Assembly (NCBI RefSeq): GCF_965228705.1
Contig: NZ_OZ245832.1
Span: forward strand, 3,534,001-3,598,000
From: Croceimicrobium sp965228705
Lineage (GTDB): Bacteria; Bacteroidota; Bacteroidia; Flavobacteriales; Schleiferiaceae
Direction: 5' to 3'
DNA: 64,000 bases
In this document: positions 51,472 through 60,333 of the stretch, piece by piece
Layout: each line of letters opens with the position of its first letter
Numbering within the stretch: the first letter of the stretch is position 1
Program-made: the position numbers and the translations under genes
The notes under the pieces: generated by a model
The model's database searches: none
What the model saw: only the letters and a program-made list of their open reading frames with translations
Told to the model about the DNA's origin: nothing

Positions 51472-53547
51472 TTAGTTGAAGTCCGCTTTTTTCAATCCAC
51501 TGTTCACCTCTACGGTTTTAACCTCGAATTTGATTTTCTGAGGACCTTGACTGATAGTCATTGAGAAGGGGAACATTACACCATTTACCAAGCGGTAGTC
51601 GGCATAAGCAGTACTGGCAGTCATGGGGCCTTCTGGGCCTTCAAAGCTGCTTTCCTCTTTAATTTTCAAGCCGGTTTCCACAGAGTAGAACTCGGTGCTT
51701 TTATCGCCTTCAGGGCTGGTTACTTCCATTACATAGGCTTTTTCACCATCTACAAAACCAATAGAAGTTAGCTCTAAGGTGTAGCCTAAGGCTGGGTATT
51801 GGGTTTCGGCGAAGAAGGTAGCTTGAGCTTCGTAAGTTTTAAGCTCTTCGCTGTCGGTTACTTCTTTGCTACCACCCATGCCACTGATGCTGGCTTTCTT
51901 ACCGGTATAAACAGTTTTCTGCATCACGCCCATACCGTCTACACTCATTTCGTTTTTAAACAAGTTAGGACGTTTACGCATGGTCACTCCTTTGGCAGGC
52001 ATTGGTAAGCCAGGAATAGCAATGGTACTGGTAATAGTAAGGTCTTTTACCTTGTCTAAATTTTCCTGTCCACCTAAGGCCTTAATATAACCGTCCAATA
52101 CATTTTGGGCAGTCATGCCATCAGGAACAGGCAGGCTGGGAGGACCGGTTTCTTCACCGTAGAAATCATAATAGGTAACCGGACCGAATTTTTCTAATCC
52201 GGCAGCAATTTCAGCACCTTTTCCTACCGCGGTTATTACCAGGGCATTGGTGTGGAAGTACTTTTTAGCTACTGCCATGATATCTTCCTTGGTAACAGCG
52301 TCTAAGCGAGTTAGATAATTGCTGTAGTAGTCTTCCGGTAAATTGTAACGCTGAATATTCAGGGCGTAAGATGCAATGGTTTGAGGGCTTTCCAAAGAAC
52401 GGCCGATCTCACCAATAATATTGTTTTTTGCAGCCTGCAATTCTTCATCGCTAACTGCTTCCATTTGCAAACGCTCAAATTCTTTGATGAATTCTACTAC
52501 AGCACTATCGGTAACCTCATTACGCACAGAGGCTCCGGCGCTAAACTCACCTACCAAACGATCAGAATCGTAGCTAGAGTAGGCTCCATAAGTATAGCCT
52601 TTGTCTTCACGGATGTTTTGGAATAAACGTCCCATGCTACCACCACCTAAGATTTGGTTGGCAACCCGTAGTTTCACGATATCGGGATCGCCAGGTTTAA
52701 GATCAATGGTGTTACCAATTGAAAGCACGGTTTGTACTGAGCTGTTGCGGTTTACCACATTAACAATTGTACCGTCGTATTGAGGAACGGCAGGGAATGT
52801 AGCAGCCGGCATTTCTTTCGCTTGCCAGTCGCCAAAATACTTTTTGATCAACTTTTTGGCTTTGCGTGCTTTGATGTCGCCCACTACAGTAATGTAGGTC
52901 TTGCTGGGAGTCCAGTAGTTATTGTAGTAGTTTTTACAATCTTCGATGCTGATGTTTTCCACGTTTTCCTCAGACTGCAATTCACCGTAAGGGTGATCTT
53001 TGCCATAAAGGCTTTGGTTGAAAATGCGGCTGGAAAGGCTATTAGGATCATCCTTGGCATTTTCGATACCGGAGATGGCTTGTTTTTTCAGCTTGTCGAA
53101 TTCTTCAGCAGGGAAGGATGGATTTAAGGCTACGTCTGCTAAAAGCTCTACTAAGGTTTCTTGATACTTAGTTAAGCCAGCCGCGTACACATTGCTGGAT
53201 CCGGTAAAGAGACTGGCACCAATGAAGTCGATTTCTTCATCTAACTGGTCTTTGCTACGGTTGGTAGTTCCTTGACGTAATAATTGTCCGGCCAAGGAGA
53301 CATATCCGGCTTTGTCGCCTTCAAAAATTGGGTCACGATCAACGACCAGGCTAAAAGATACCCGAGGAAGCTTATCGTTTTCCACCACGATAATGGTTAA
53401 GCCATTATCCAATTTATATACATCGTAATCGCCAAACTCAATGTTCTTAGCGGGCGCGGGTTCTGGGCGCACCGAGCGATCGAGTTGAGCAAAAGCTGCC
53501 ACGCTAATCAGCATGGCCAATGCGCTGGTTAAAATGCGTTTCATCAT
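51472..53547 (-). CDS. M16-family peptidase homologue without zinc-binding motif, with extra C-terminal domain
   Basis: The protein has 691 residues and a signal peptide (MMKRILTSALAMLISVAAFA, then Q). The M16 fold is clear (YKLDNGLTIIVVENDKLPRV; SMGRLFQNIREDKGYTYGAY with the R/Y substrate pair), but the HxxEH site is replaced by AGYVSLAGQLLRQG, so it cannot bind zinc. Such proteins act as the non-catalytic half of a heterodimer. Residues about 480-691 are an additional beta-rich domain (GVTMRKRPNLFKNEMSVDG and onward) resembling LolA/LolB-like lipoprotein-sorting folds. The catalytic partner gene lies 8 bp upstream. It is probably periplasmic. Confidence 0.93.
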   Translation of the reverse strand: MMKRILTSALAMLISVAAFAQLDRSVRPEPAPAKNIEFGDYDVYKLDNGLTIIVVENDKLPRVSFSLVVDRDPIFEGDKAGYVSLAGQLLRQGTTNRSKDQLDEEIDFIGASLFTGSSNVYAAGLTKYQETLVELLADVALNPSFPAEEFDKLKKQAISGIENAKDDPNSLSSRIFNQSLYGKDHPYGELQSEENVENISIEDCKNYYNNYWTPSKTYITVVGDIKARKAKKLIKKYFGDWQAKEMPAATFPAVPQYDGTIVNVVNRNSSVQTVLSIGNTIDLKPGDPDIVKLRVANQILGGGSMGRLFQNIREDKGYTYGAYSSYDSDRLVGEFSAGASVRNEVTDSAVVEFIKEFERLQMEAVSDEELQAAKNNIIGEIGRSLESPQTIASYALNIQRYNLPEDYYSNYLTRLDAVTKEDIMAVAKKYFHTNALVITAVGKGAEIAAGLEKFGPVTYYDFYGEETGPPSLPVPDGMTAQNVLDGYIKALGGQENLDKVKDLTITSTIAIPGLPMPAKGVTMRKRPNLFKNEMSVDGMGVMQKTVYTGKKASISGMGGSKEVTDSEELKTYEAQATFFAETQYPALGYTLELTSIGFVDGEKAYVMEVTSPEGDKSTEFYSVETGLKIKEESSFEGPEGPMTASTAYADYRLVNGVMFPFSMTISQGPQKIKFEVKTVEVNSGLKKADFN

Positions 53548-53555
53548 GCTGTTAT

Positions 53556-54872
53556 TTATTGTTCGTTTTTAGGTAAGTAAATCAATACCACACGATTTTC
53601 AGGACGCAGGTATTTCTTAGCTACCTCCAGAATAAACTCGCGATCGATATTGCGATACTCTTCAATTTCAGTGTTGATCAAGTTAGCGTCGCCCAAATAC
53701 ACATGGTAATCAGCTAAACTTTCTGCGATACCGGCCATGCTACCATTGGTAGAAACGAAATCGTTTTCAAGCTGATTTTGAATTTTGGTGTATTCATTTT
53801 CTGAAATCATTTCGGTAGTCATCTTGGCAATTTCAGCATCAATAGCGGCAATAAACTGATTAAGGTCTACGCCTTGATTAGCCAAACCGAAGGTGATAAA
53901 TACCCCAGCGTTTTCTAAGGTGAAAGGGAAAGACTGGATTACCAAACCTAATTGTTGGTCATCTACTAAAGACTTGTATAAACGTGAGCTCTGTCCATCC
54001 GAAAGAATAGTAGAGATCATATCCATAGCATAAGCTTCCTTAGTACCTTGTTTAGGACTGCGGTAACCCATGATGATACCGGGTAATTGGATATTGTCGT
54101 AAACGGTGTCAATTACTTCACCACTTAAACCGGCTGGTTCTTCAGTAGGGCGAGGGATTTCTTTGGTTCCGGCAGGGATGCCACCGAAGTATTTTTCGAT
54201 CCAAGCCTTAGCTTGTTTAGGGTCGATATCCCCCGCGATCGAAAGAGTAGCATTATTAGGAACATAGAAAGTTTCGTAGAAATCAGTGAAGTCTGCAGTT
54301 TCGGCAGCATTCAAATCTTCCATGGTACCGATTGGAGGGATACCATAATAACTGTCGCCAAAAGCGGCACCAAACATCTTAGCCTGGAAAGAACCATAAG
54401 GCTGGTTGTCGATGCGTAAACGCTTTTCTTCTTTTACAACCTCACGTTGAGTTTCTACGCCTTCCAAATCTACAGTAGCTTGAAGCATACGCTCACTCTC
54501 TAACCATAAACCTAATTCCAATTGATTGGAAGGAAGGATTTCATAATAATAGGTACGATCAAAAGAAGTGTTGGCATTAAGGGCACCACCATTAGCCTGC
54601 ACAATCTTCATGTATTCGCCACGCTCAATATTAGGAGAGCCTTCAAACATTAAATGCTCAAAGAAGTGAGCGAAGCCCGAGCGTCCTTCTTTTTCGTTTT
54701 TACTTCCCACATGGTACAGTACGCTAACTGCAACAATAGGGGTGCTGTGATCTTCATGTAAAATCACGTGCAAACCGTTGGGGAGGTCATATTCTTCAAA
54801 TTTGATATCGGTCTGAGCTTGCGCTGATCCGAATCCCAGAAGAAGAATCAAACCCAAAAGCTTTTTCTTCAT
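53556..54872 (-). CDS. M16-family zinc metallopeptidase, catalytic subunit
   Basis: The protein has 438 residues and a signal peptide (MKKKLLGLILLLGFGSAQAQ). The inverted zinc motif HFFEH lies in GRSGFAHFFEHLMFEGS, with downstream ligand Glu in VVKEEKRLRIDNQPYG. The C-terminal half has the substrate loop GQSSRLYKSLVDDQQLG. Paired with the zinc-less homologue 8 bp downstream, it should form a periplasmic heterodimer that cleaves peptides, like the processing-peptidase alpha/beta pair. Confidence 0.94.
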   Translation of the reverse strand: MKKKLLGLILLLGFGSAQAQTDIKFEEYDLPNGLHVILHEDHSTPIVAVSVLYHVGSKNEKEGRSGFAHFFEHLMFEGSPNIERGEYMKIVQANGGALNANTSFDRTYYYEILPSNQLELGLWLESERMLQATVDLEGVETQREVVKEEKRLRIDNQPYGSFQAKMFGAAFGDSYYGIPPIGTMEDLNAAETADFTDFYETFYVPNNATLSIAGDIDPKQAKAWIEKYFGGIPAGTKEIPRPTEEPAGLSGEVIDTVYDNIQLPGIIMGYRSPKQGTKEAYAMDMISTILSDGQSSRLYKSLVDDQQLGLVIQSFPFTLENAGVFITFGLANQGVDLNQFIAAIDAEIAKMTTEMISENEYTKIQNQLENDFVSTNGSMAGIAESLADYHVYLGDANLINTEIEEYRNIDREFILEVAKKYLRPENRVVLIYLPKNEQ

Positions 54873-55088
54873 GTCGTTTTCGATTTATTTAATGATCTAT
54901 TTTCCCGTTGAAAGCGGAAGGCAATTTTAACACTTTTTAAGGAGCCTACATTAGATAACAGGCCTTTTCGGTACGGATGGAGGTCGGTCTTAACAGTATT
55001 TTAGTTTTTTACCTTTGGCGACATCTTGAAAGCGAAGTGATTAAGAAATGAAAAAAATACTCTTTGATGATCAGTCGCTTGATTTTTT

Positions 55089-55106
55089 GTCCTAAATTTG
55101 CAGCCC
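55089..55106 (+). promoter_or_regulatory. -7 promoter element for rplU-rpmA
   Basis: TAAATTTG (55093-55100) matches TAnnTTTG and is followed by CAGCCCT, the same extension seen at the HU gene promoter. A TTTG at 55063-55066 is further upstream than the usual spacing allows. The start codon is 22 bp downstream. The rest of the 250-bp interval back to 54873 shows no gene. Confidence 0.6.
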
Positions 55107-55122
55107 TTAAAAATGATATTGT

Positions 55123-55431
55123 ATGTACGCCATCGTAGAGATAGCAGGGCATCAGTACAAAGTACAGAAAGATCAACGTATCTACGTTAACCGTTTAGAT
55201 GCAGAAGAAGGTTCCGAACTTTCTTTTGATAAGGTTATGTTAACCGACAATGACGGTAAGGTAGAAGTTGGCGCCCCGGTTATAGAAGGCATGAAAGTAA
55301 ATGCCAAAATTGTACAGCACTTGAAAGCTGACAAAGTATTAGTGTTTAAGAAGAAACGTCGTAAAGGTTACCAGAAGATGAACGGTCACCGTCAGTACAT
55401 TTCTCAAATTGAAATCACTGGCATCGGTTAG
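55123..55431 (+). CDS. rplU: 50S ribosomal protein L21
   Basis: This 102-residue protein binds 23S rRNA domain I/II. It matches the family from MYAIVEIAGHQYKVQKDQ through VGAPVIEGMKVNAKIV to the basic KKKRRKGYQKMNGHRQYISQIEI signature. The gene is followed after 34 bp by rpmA, the universal order. Confidence 0.98.
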   Translation: MYAIVEIAGHQYKVQKDQRIYVNRLDAEEGSELSFDKVMLTDNDGKVEVGAPVIEGMKVNAKIVQHLKADKVLVFKKKRRKGYQKMNGHRQYISQIEITGIG

Positions 55432-55465
55432 TTCAGGTAAACCGAAACCTTAAAATTAAGAAGAC

Positions 55466-55723
55466 ATGGCTCACAAAAAAGGAGTAGGTAGTTCCAAGAA
55501 CGGACGCGAATCGGAAAGTAAACGCTTAGGTGTAAAAATCTTTGGTGGTCAGCAAGCTATTGCCGGTAACATCATCGTGCGCCAGCGTGGTACTCGTCAC
55601 AATCCTGGTGAGAATGTAGGTATGGGTAAAGACCACACCTTATTCGCCTTAACTGACGGTACTGTGAAATTCCAGAAGAAAAGAAATAACAAATCATTCG
55701 TATCAGTAGAGCCTCAGGCCTAA
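55466..55723 (+). CDS. rpmA: 50S ribosomal protein L27
   Basis: The 85 residues begin MAHKKGVGSSKNGRESESKR and carry the family signature IIVRQRGTRHNPGENVGMGKDHTLFAL. The N-terminus reaches the peptidyl-transferase centre. There is no Firmicutes-type cleavable leader. It is co-transcribed with rplU and ends at the terminator at 55747. Confidence 0.98.
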   Translation: MAHKKGVGSSKNGRESESKRLGVKIFGGQQAIAGNIIVRQRGTRHNPGENVGMGKDHTLFALTDGTVKFQKKRNNKSFVSVEPQA

Positions 55724-55746
55724 GCTGCGCGTGATATCGTATTCAG

Positions 55747-55782
55747 ATCCCTCGTTGGCTTATGTCGGCGAGGGATTTTTTC
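55747..55782 (+). terminator. Rho-independent terminator after rpmA
   Basis: ATCCCTCG (55747-55754) and CGAGGGAT (55769-55776) form an 8-bp stem with a 14-nt loop, followed by six T. It separates the ribosomal-protein unit from serS. Confidence 0.85.
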
Positions 55783-55862
55783 ATTTAGGGCCCTAAAGAA
55801 TTAATTCTCCCGGGCTATCAGGTCTCTTCGCTCTATTGTAAATTCGCATCAAAATCACAATC

Positions 55863-57131
55863 ATGCTCGAAATCACTTATCTCCGTGAACATGCTCAGGA
55901 AGCAGCAGCTGGCCTTAAAAAGCGTGGCCTCGACGCGGAGCAGAGTATTCAAGATATTTTAAAGCTCGATGAACTGCGTCGACAAAACCAGAATGATCTG
56001 GATCAGGCTTTAGCCGAAAGCAATCATATTTCGAAGGAAATTGGACTTTTATACAAGGAAGGCAAGCGTGATGAAGCCGATAAGGCCAAAGCGCGCACAG
56101 CCGAATTAAAAGATCGCATTAAGGAGCTTCAGCAAGAGCAGGAGCAACTAAAGAACAGCCTGGAACAAGATCTAGTAGCCTTGCCTAATGTTCCGATTGA
56201 TATTGTGCCTGCCGGGAAATCGGAGGCCGATAATGAGGAAGTGAAGCGAGTGGGTGAAATCAAAGCCATGCCCGAAGGCGCAAAACCGCATTGGGAATTG
56301 GCCGAAGAGCTGAAGTTGATTCGCTTTGATCTGGGCGTAAAAATTACTGGTGCTGGGTTCCCGGTCTATCAAGGAAAGGGTGCTCGTTTGCAAAGAGCAT
56401 TAATCAATTTCTTCCTGGAGGAAAACCGCAATGCTGGTTTTGAGGAGTATCAACCGCCTTTAATGGTGAACGAAGATTCAGGATTTGGAACCGGTCAGTT
56501 ACCTGATAAGGAAGGGCAGATGTACCACGTAACGGAGGATAAGCTTTATGCGATTCCCACCGCGGAGGTGCCCATCACCAATATTTTCCGTGGCGATATC
56601 ATCGAAGATGAAGATTTACCCATCAAAGCCACGGCCTATTCTGCTTGTTTCCGTCGCGAGGCAGGTTCTTATGGTAAAGATGTTCGAGGCTTAAACCGCT
56701 TGCATCAATTTGATAAGGTTGAGATCGTTTGTCTTACCAAGCCGGAAGACTCTATGCCTATGCTCGATTCTATGGTAGAGCATGTAGCGGGGCTTTTGGA
56801 AAAACTGGAATTACCCTATCGAATTCTTCGTTTATGTGGCGGTGATATGGGCTTCACTTCGGCCATTACCTACGATTTTGAAGTATGGAGCGCGGCGCAA
56901 GAGCGCTGGTTAGAAGTAAGTTCCGTATCCAATTTCAAGACTTTCCAAACTAATCGAATGAAAATTCGTTATCGTGGTGAAGACAAGAAAACCCAGTTAT
57001 TGCACAGCTTAAATGGTAGTGCACTGGCCTTGCCACGTATCGTTGCCGCCTTGTTAGAAAATCATCAAGGGGAAGATGGAATACGAATTCCTGAGGCATT
57101 ACAAGCCTTTACGGGATTCGACAAAATATAA
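55863..57131 (+). CDS. serS: Seryl-tRNA synthetase
   Basis: This class II synthetase of 422 residues charges tRNA-Ser. The N-terminal antiparallel coiled coil (about residues 28-100, rich in E, K and A) binds the long variable arm. Motif 2 is seen as ACFRREAGSYGKDVRGLNRLHQFDKVE and motif 3 as LNGSALALPRIVAALLENHQ. The serine-binding TAEVPITNIFRGDI is present. It begins a likely operon with four downstream genes spaced -1 to 9 bp apart. Confidence 0.97.
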   Translation: MLEITYLREHAQEAAAGLKKRGLDAEQSIQDILKLDELRRQNQNDLDQALAESNHISKEIGLLYKEGKRDEADKAKARTAELKDRIKELQQEQEQLKNSLEQDLVALPNVPIDIVPAGKSEADNEEVKRVGEIKAMPEGAKPHWELAEELKLIRFDLGVKITGAGFPVYQGKGARLQRALINFFLEENRNAGFEEYQPPLMVNEDSGFGTGQLPDKEGQMYHVTEDKLYAIPTAEVPITNIFRGDIIEDEDLPIKATAYSACFRREAGSYGKDVRGLNRLHQFDKVEIVCLTKPEDSMPMLDSMVEHVAGLLEKLELPYRILRLCGGDMGFTSAITYDFEVWSAAQERWLEVSSVSNFKTFQTNRMKIRYRGEDKKTQLLHSLNGSALALPRIVAALLENHQGEDGIRIPEALQAFTGFDKI

Positions 57132-57134
57132 TTC

Positions 57135-57686
57135 ATGCGTAAACTTATCATATCGGCCTTAAGCCTCAGCTTGCTTTGGGCCTGTAATTCTGGAGAAGCT
57201 CAGTACGCTGAGGAAATTGCTCATGTCGACTCTATGTTGGCTATTAACGATAGCCTTCAGAAATCTTTTGATCAAGTAGATTCAACTCAGATTTTACAGG
57301 ACTTCCCAAAGGTTGATTCCCTGTACAAGATTTTATCAGGTCCTATGGCCGATCAGCAAGATAAGCGTTATTGGACGGAGACCATGGCGAATATCGATGT
57401 GGTGCATCATCCCTATATGAAGTACAGCGGCGATTATAAGAAGATGCGTCGTGGCTTGGCCTATTCCAAATCACAATTGGAATCTTTACGCAATAGCCTC
57501 GAAGATCAGAAATTGGATACGGCTCAGGTTAGAGATTACATTCAAGCGGAAGAAAAAGCTTTGAATGATATGCAAGTTTTAATCGGCAAGCGTATTATGC
57601 CCGTATTGGAAGCGAAAGCTATTTGGGATACTGCTGAAGCACGCTACTTGGATTTAGTTTCCAAAAGCGATAGCTTGGCTCAATAG
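57135..57686 (+). CDS. Lipoprotein with helical body, unknown function
   Basis: The 183-residue product has a lipoprotein signal, MRKLIISALSLSLLWAC, with Cys17. The body is nearly all helix and coiled-coil-like (YAEEIAHVDSMLAINDSLQK, GDYKKMRRGLAYSKSQLESL, VRDYIQAEEKALNDMQVLIG), rich in Asp, Ser and Gln. It starts 3 bp after serS and precedes a TPR gene by 9 bp. No known family is recognised. It may pair with the TPR protein at the membrane. Confidence 0.8.
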   Translation: MRKLIISALSLSLLWACNSGEAQYAEEIAHVDSMLAINDSLQKSFDQVDSTQILQDFPKVDSLYKILSGPMADQQDKRYWTETMANIDVVHHPYMKYSGDYKKMRRGLAYSKSQLESLRNSLEDQKLDTAQVRDYIQAEEKALNDMQVLIGKRIMPVLEAKAIWDTAEARYLDLVSKSDSLAQ

Positions 57687-57695
57687 CCCATTCCA

Positions 57696-59531
57696 TTGAA
57701 AAGTCTGTTTAGTATTTTATTTGGCCTCCTTTGTTTGTGGACCTTTCCGGCTTTTAGCCAAAGTCCTAATCAAGCTAATGATGCTCAAGCTTTAGCCTTG
57801 GCTAAGCAGTACTTTCAAGATCAAGAGTACGAGAAGGTTATCGATAAATTGGAAGACTTGGGGGAACGAAGTGTAGAACCTCAGGTCTATCAATTGCTTT
57901 TTGACTCCTATTTGGTACTGGAAGAATATCGTGACGCAATTAAGCTCAGTCGTGATTGGGCGCGTCGCCTTCCCGGTAGAAAGGCCAATTTTGAAGTAGA
58001 TCAACTCTATTTACATCTAAAGCAGGAGGATCAGCGGGATGCGGAAAAGTTGATGGAATCAATTCTTGAAATCATTGATCGCAGTCCGGGGCAAGCCTAT
58101 GCCTATGGAAAAGCCCTTTCTGACCGAGGCTATACCCAGCGCGCTTTAAGCGTGTATCAACATGCTTTAAAGGAAAATTCGAATATGAATTTCGACTATC
58201 AGATGGCTTTGCTCTTTGGCGAGCTGGGTGATATTCCTAAAATGCATGAAATGTACCTGCAGATGGTGGAGCGAACCCCCGGCTATTTGGCTACCGTAAA
58301 AGCACTGCTGGCTCAATCCATCGAAGCAGGTCAGAGGGATGAAAATCTCGAATTGCTCAAGCAGGAAATCATTAAACGCATTCAAAGTGGAGCACCGGAA
58401 CGATTCAATGAACTCTTGATTCATATTTACAGTCAGGAAGAAAACTTCAGAGCCGCCTTTACCCAGTTGCGAGCCTTGGATCGTCAGGGTCGATTAGAAG
58501 GAAAGGAGATTTCCAATTTAGCCCGACTGGCCTATAATGCCGGGGATTTCGATTTGGCCGCGCGCATCTATAAGTATGAATTGGATAAAGGGGATAGCTA
58601 TTCCTATTATCAATCTTCGGTAATTGCTTGGCTGGACTCACGTAAGCATAGCTTGCAAGAATCGGAGAGCAGTACGCTGGAAGCTTGGCAATCTTTGGCG
58701 GCCGACTATGAGCAATATGGCAAGGGCTTTAGAGGGGATCCTTTTCAAGCCGATTTAATGATTCCCTTAGCGGAGGTTTATGCGTATCGTTTAAATCAAG
58801 CAGATACGGCCGAAGCCATTTTAACTTCCTTATTTGATCGTTCCTGGATAGGTGAAGATGATCAGGCACTGGCGCAAATTGCCTATGCCGATTTATTGCT
58901 TTTTACCGGGCGACGCTGGGATGCAATCATCTACTATCGCAAGGCAGAGAAGGCTTTGGATCAATCAGTAATCGGTCAAGAAGCCAAATTTAAAAGGGCT
59001 AAGGCAGCCTATTATGTGGGCGACTTTCAATGGGCACAAGGGATATTTTCGGTATTGAAAGAATCAACTTCGAAATTGATTGCCAATGATGCCATGCAGT
59101 ATTCGCTCTTGATAACCGATAATATGGCTCTGGACTCCACAACGGAGGCTTTGGAAGCCTATGCTCGGGCGGATCTCTTTTACTATCGTGAAATTTACGA
59201 TTCGGCTTTGGCCATTTTGGAAGTATTAGACATTGGTTATGCGGATCATCCTATTGCTGATGAAAGCTTGTATTTGCGCGCATCTATAAAAAGAGCGCAG
59301 CATCAGGATGCAGAGGCCATTAAATTATGGCAAAGGGTGGTGGATGAATACAGTGATGATATACTGGTAGACGATGCCCTTTATGAAATTGGAAAAACGG
59401 AAGAAAAACTAAACCACACTGATGCGGCTATGAAGGCTTATGAGCAGCTGTTTACGGAACATGTTGACAGTTTCTTTGCCAGTGATGCAAGGAAGGCCTA
59501 TCGTCGCTTAAGAGGGGATCAAATCAATTAG
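57696..59531 (+). CDS. Exported tetratricopeptide-repeat protein
   Basis: The 611 residues start at TTG 57696. A signal peptide (MKSLFSILFGLLCLWTFPAF, then SQ) precedes a solenoid of TPR units through the whole length, for example ALAKQYFQDQEYEKVIDKLEDLG, GQAYAYGKALSDRGYTQRALSVYQHAL, KAAYYVGDFQWAQGIFSVLKE and DALYEIGKTEEKLNHTDAAMKAYEQLF. The last units resemble YbgF/BamD-like outer-membrane TPRs. It probably lies in the periplasm. It shares the serS operon with a lipoprotein, DUF4286 and recX. No enzyme motif is seen. Confidence 0.88.
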   Translation: MKSLFSILFGLLCLWTFPAFSQSPNQANDAQALALAKQYFQDQEYEKVIDKLEDLGERSVEPQVYQLLFDSYLVLEEYRDAIKLSRDWARRLPGRKANFEVDQLYLHLKQEDQRDAEKLMESILEIIDRSPGQAYAYGKALSDRGYTQRALSVYQHALKENSNMNFDYQMALLFGELGDIPKMHEMYLQMVERTPGYLATVKALLAQSIEAGQRDENLELLKQEIIKRIQSGAPERFNELLIHIYSQEENFRAAFTQLRALDRQGRLEGKEISNLARLAYNAGDFDLAARIYKYELDKGDSYSYYQSSVIAWLDSRKHSLQESESSTLEAWQSLAADYEQYGKGFRGDPFQADLMIPLAEVYAYRLNQADTAEAILTSLFDRSWIGEDDQALAQIAYADLLLFTGRRWDAIIYYRKAEKALDQSVIGQEAKFKRAKAAYYVGDFQWAQGIFSVLKESTSKLIANDAMQYSLLITDNMALDSTTEALEAYARADLFYYREIYDSALAILEVLDIGYADHPIADESLYLRASIKRAQHQDAEAIKLWQRVVDEYSDDILVDDALYEIGKTEEKLNHTDAAMKAYEQLFTEHVDSFFASDARKAYRRLRGDQIN

Positions 59532-59533
59532 AG

Positions 59534-59848
59534 ATGTATATCTATAATGTAACGGTAAACATCGAGAAGGATGTGAATGATGAGTGGCTGCAATGGATGA
59601 AGGAAGTGCATATTCCGGATGTCCTGGCTACAGGTATTTTTATCGATAATCGTATCTGCCATGTAATGGTGGAAGAAGAACAGGGGATTACTTATTCTTT
59701 ACAATATCGTTTTAAGGATTTAAGGGATTTGGAGCGCTATCAAAAAGACCATGCACCGCGTTTGCAAGCGGAGCATTCCAAGCGTTTCCAGAATAAGTTC
59801 GCTGCCTTTCGCACCATCTTGCGTATTGATCACGAAGATCAGGCTTAA
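59534..59848 (+). CDS. DUF4286-family protein
   Basis: The 104 residues fit this small Bacteroidota family: MYIYNVTVNIEKDVNDEWLQWM, then KEVHIPDVLATGIF, the SLQYRFKDLRDLERY block and a basic end (LQAEHSKRFQNKFAAFRTIL). It resembles a ferredoxin-like alpha/beta barrel dimer (ABM/dabb-like), but no activity is known. The gene starts 2 bp after the TPR gene and shares one base with the recX start (TAATG). Confidence 0.85.
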   Translation: MYIYNVTVNIEKDVNDEWLQWMKEVHIPDVLATGIFIDNRICHVMVEEEQGITYSLQYRFKDLRDLERYQKDHAPRLQAEHSKRFQNKFAAFRTILRIDHEDQA

Positions 59849-60333
59849 TGTCCTCCAATCAGGGCAAAATCTATGACCTGAATGAAGCTCGGGAGAAAAT
59901 CCGGGCCTATTGCTTGTATCGGGAAAGGAGTCAGAAGGAAGTGCGAGACAAGCTGTTGAGCTATGGCCTCTTTCCGGAAATTGCCGATACCTTATTATCC
60001 GAATTGATTCAAGAGCGCTTTGTAGATGAGGAGCGCTTTGCCAGGGCTTTTGTGCGAGGTAAGTACAAGATTAAGAAGTGGGGGCGAATTAAAATTAAAC
60101 AGGCCCTTTATCAACATCACTTAAGTGCTTACATCTTAAAGAAAGCTTTCAGTGAAATTGAGCCTGAAGTATACTATCAAAACCTAATTGACCGAACTCA
60201 AAAACGTTGGCCCCTCATCAAGGGCCCCAATGAATATGTTCGTCGCCAAAAACTAATTGGCTACTTGCAGCGCCAGGGATATGAGATGGATCTGATTCGA
60301 GAAGTAGTCGAAGCCGAATTGGACCGCGATTAA
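59848..60333 (+). CDS. recX: Regulatory protein RecX
   Basis: This 161-residue modulator binds RecA filaments and lowers their activity. Three-helix repeats typical of RecX are seen: AREKIRAYCLYRERSQKEVRDKL, DTLLSELIQERFVDEERFARAFVRGKYKIKKWGRIKIKQAL, and the C-terminal RRQKLIGYLQRQGYEMDLIREVV. recA is not in the window. It ends the serS operon and overlaps the convergent ChaN-like gene by 4 bp. Confidence 0.93.
   Translation: MSSNQGKIYDLNEAREKIRAYCLYRERSQKEVRDKLLSYGLFPEIADTLLSELIQERFVDEERFARAFVRGKYKIKKWGRIKIKQALYQHHLSAYILKKAFSEIEPEVYYQNLIDRTQKRWPLIKGPNEYVRRQKLIGYLQRQGYEMDLIREVVEAELDRD

Noticed and set aside
54977..55060. Short plus-strand ORF starting ATG GAG GTC before rplU
   Set aside because: It has 24 codons, no conserved features and sits across the likely promoter region.
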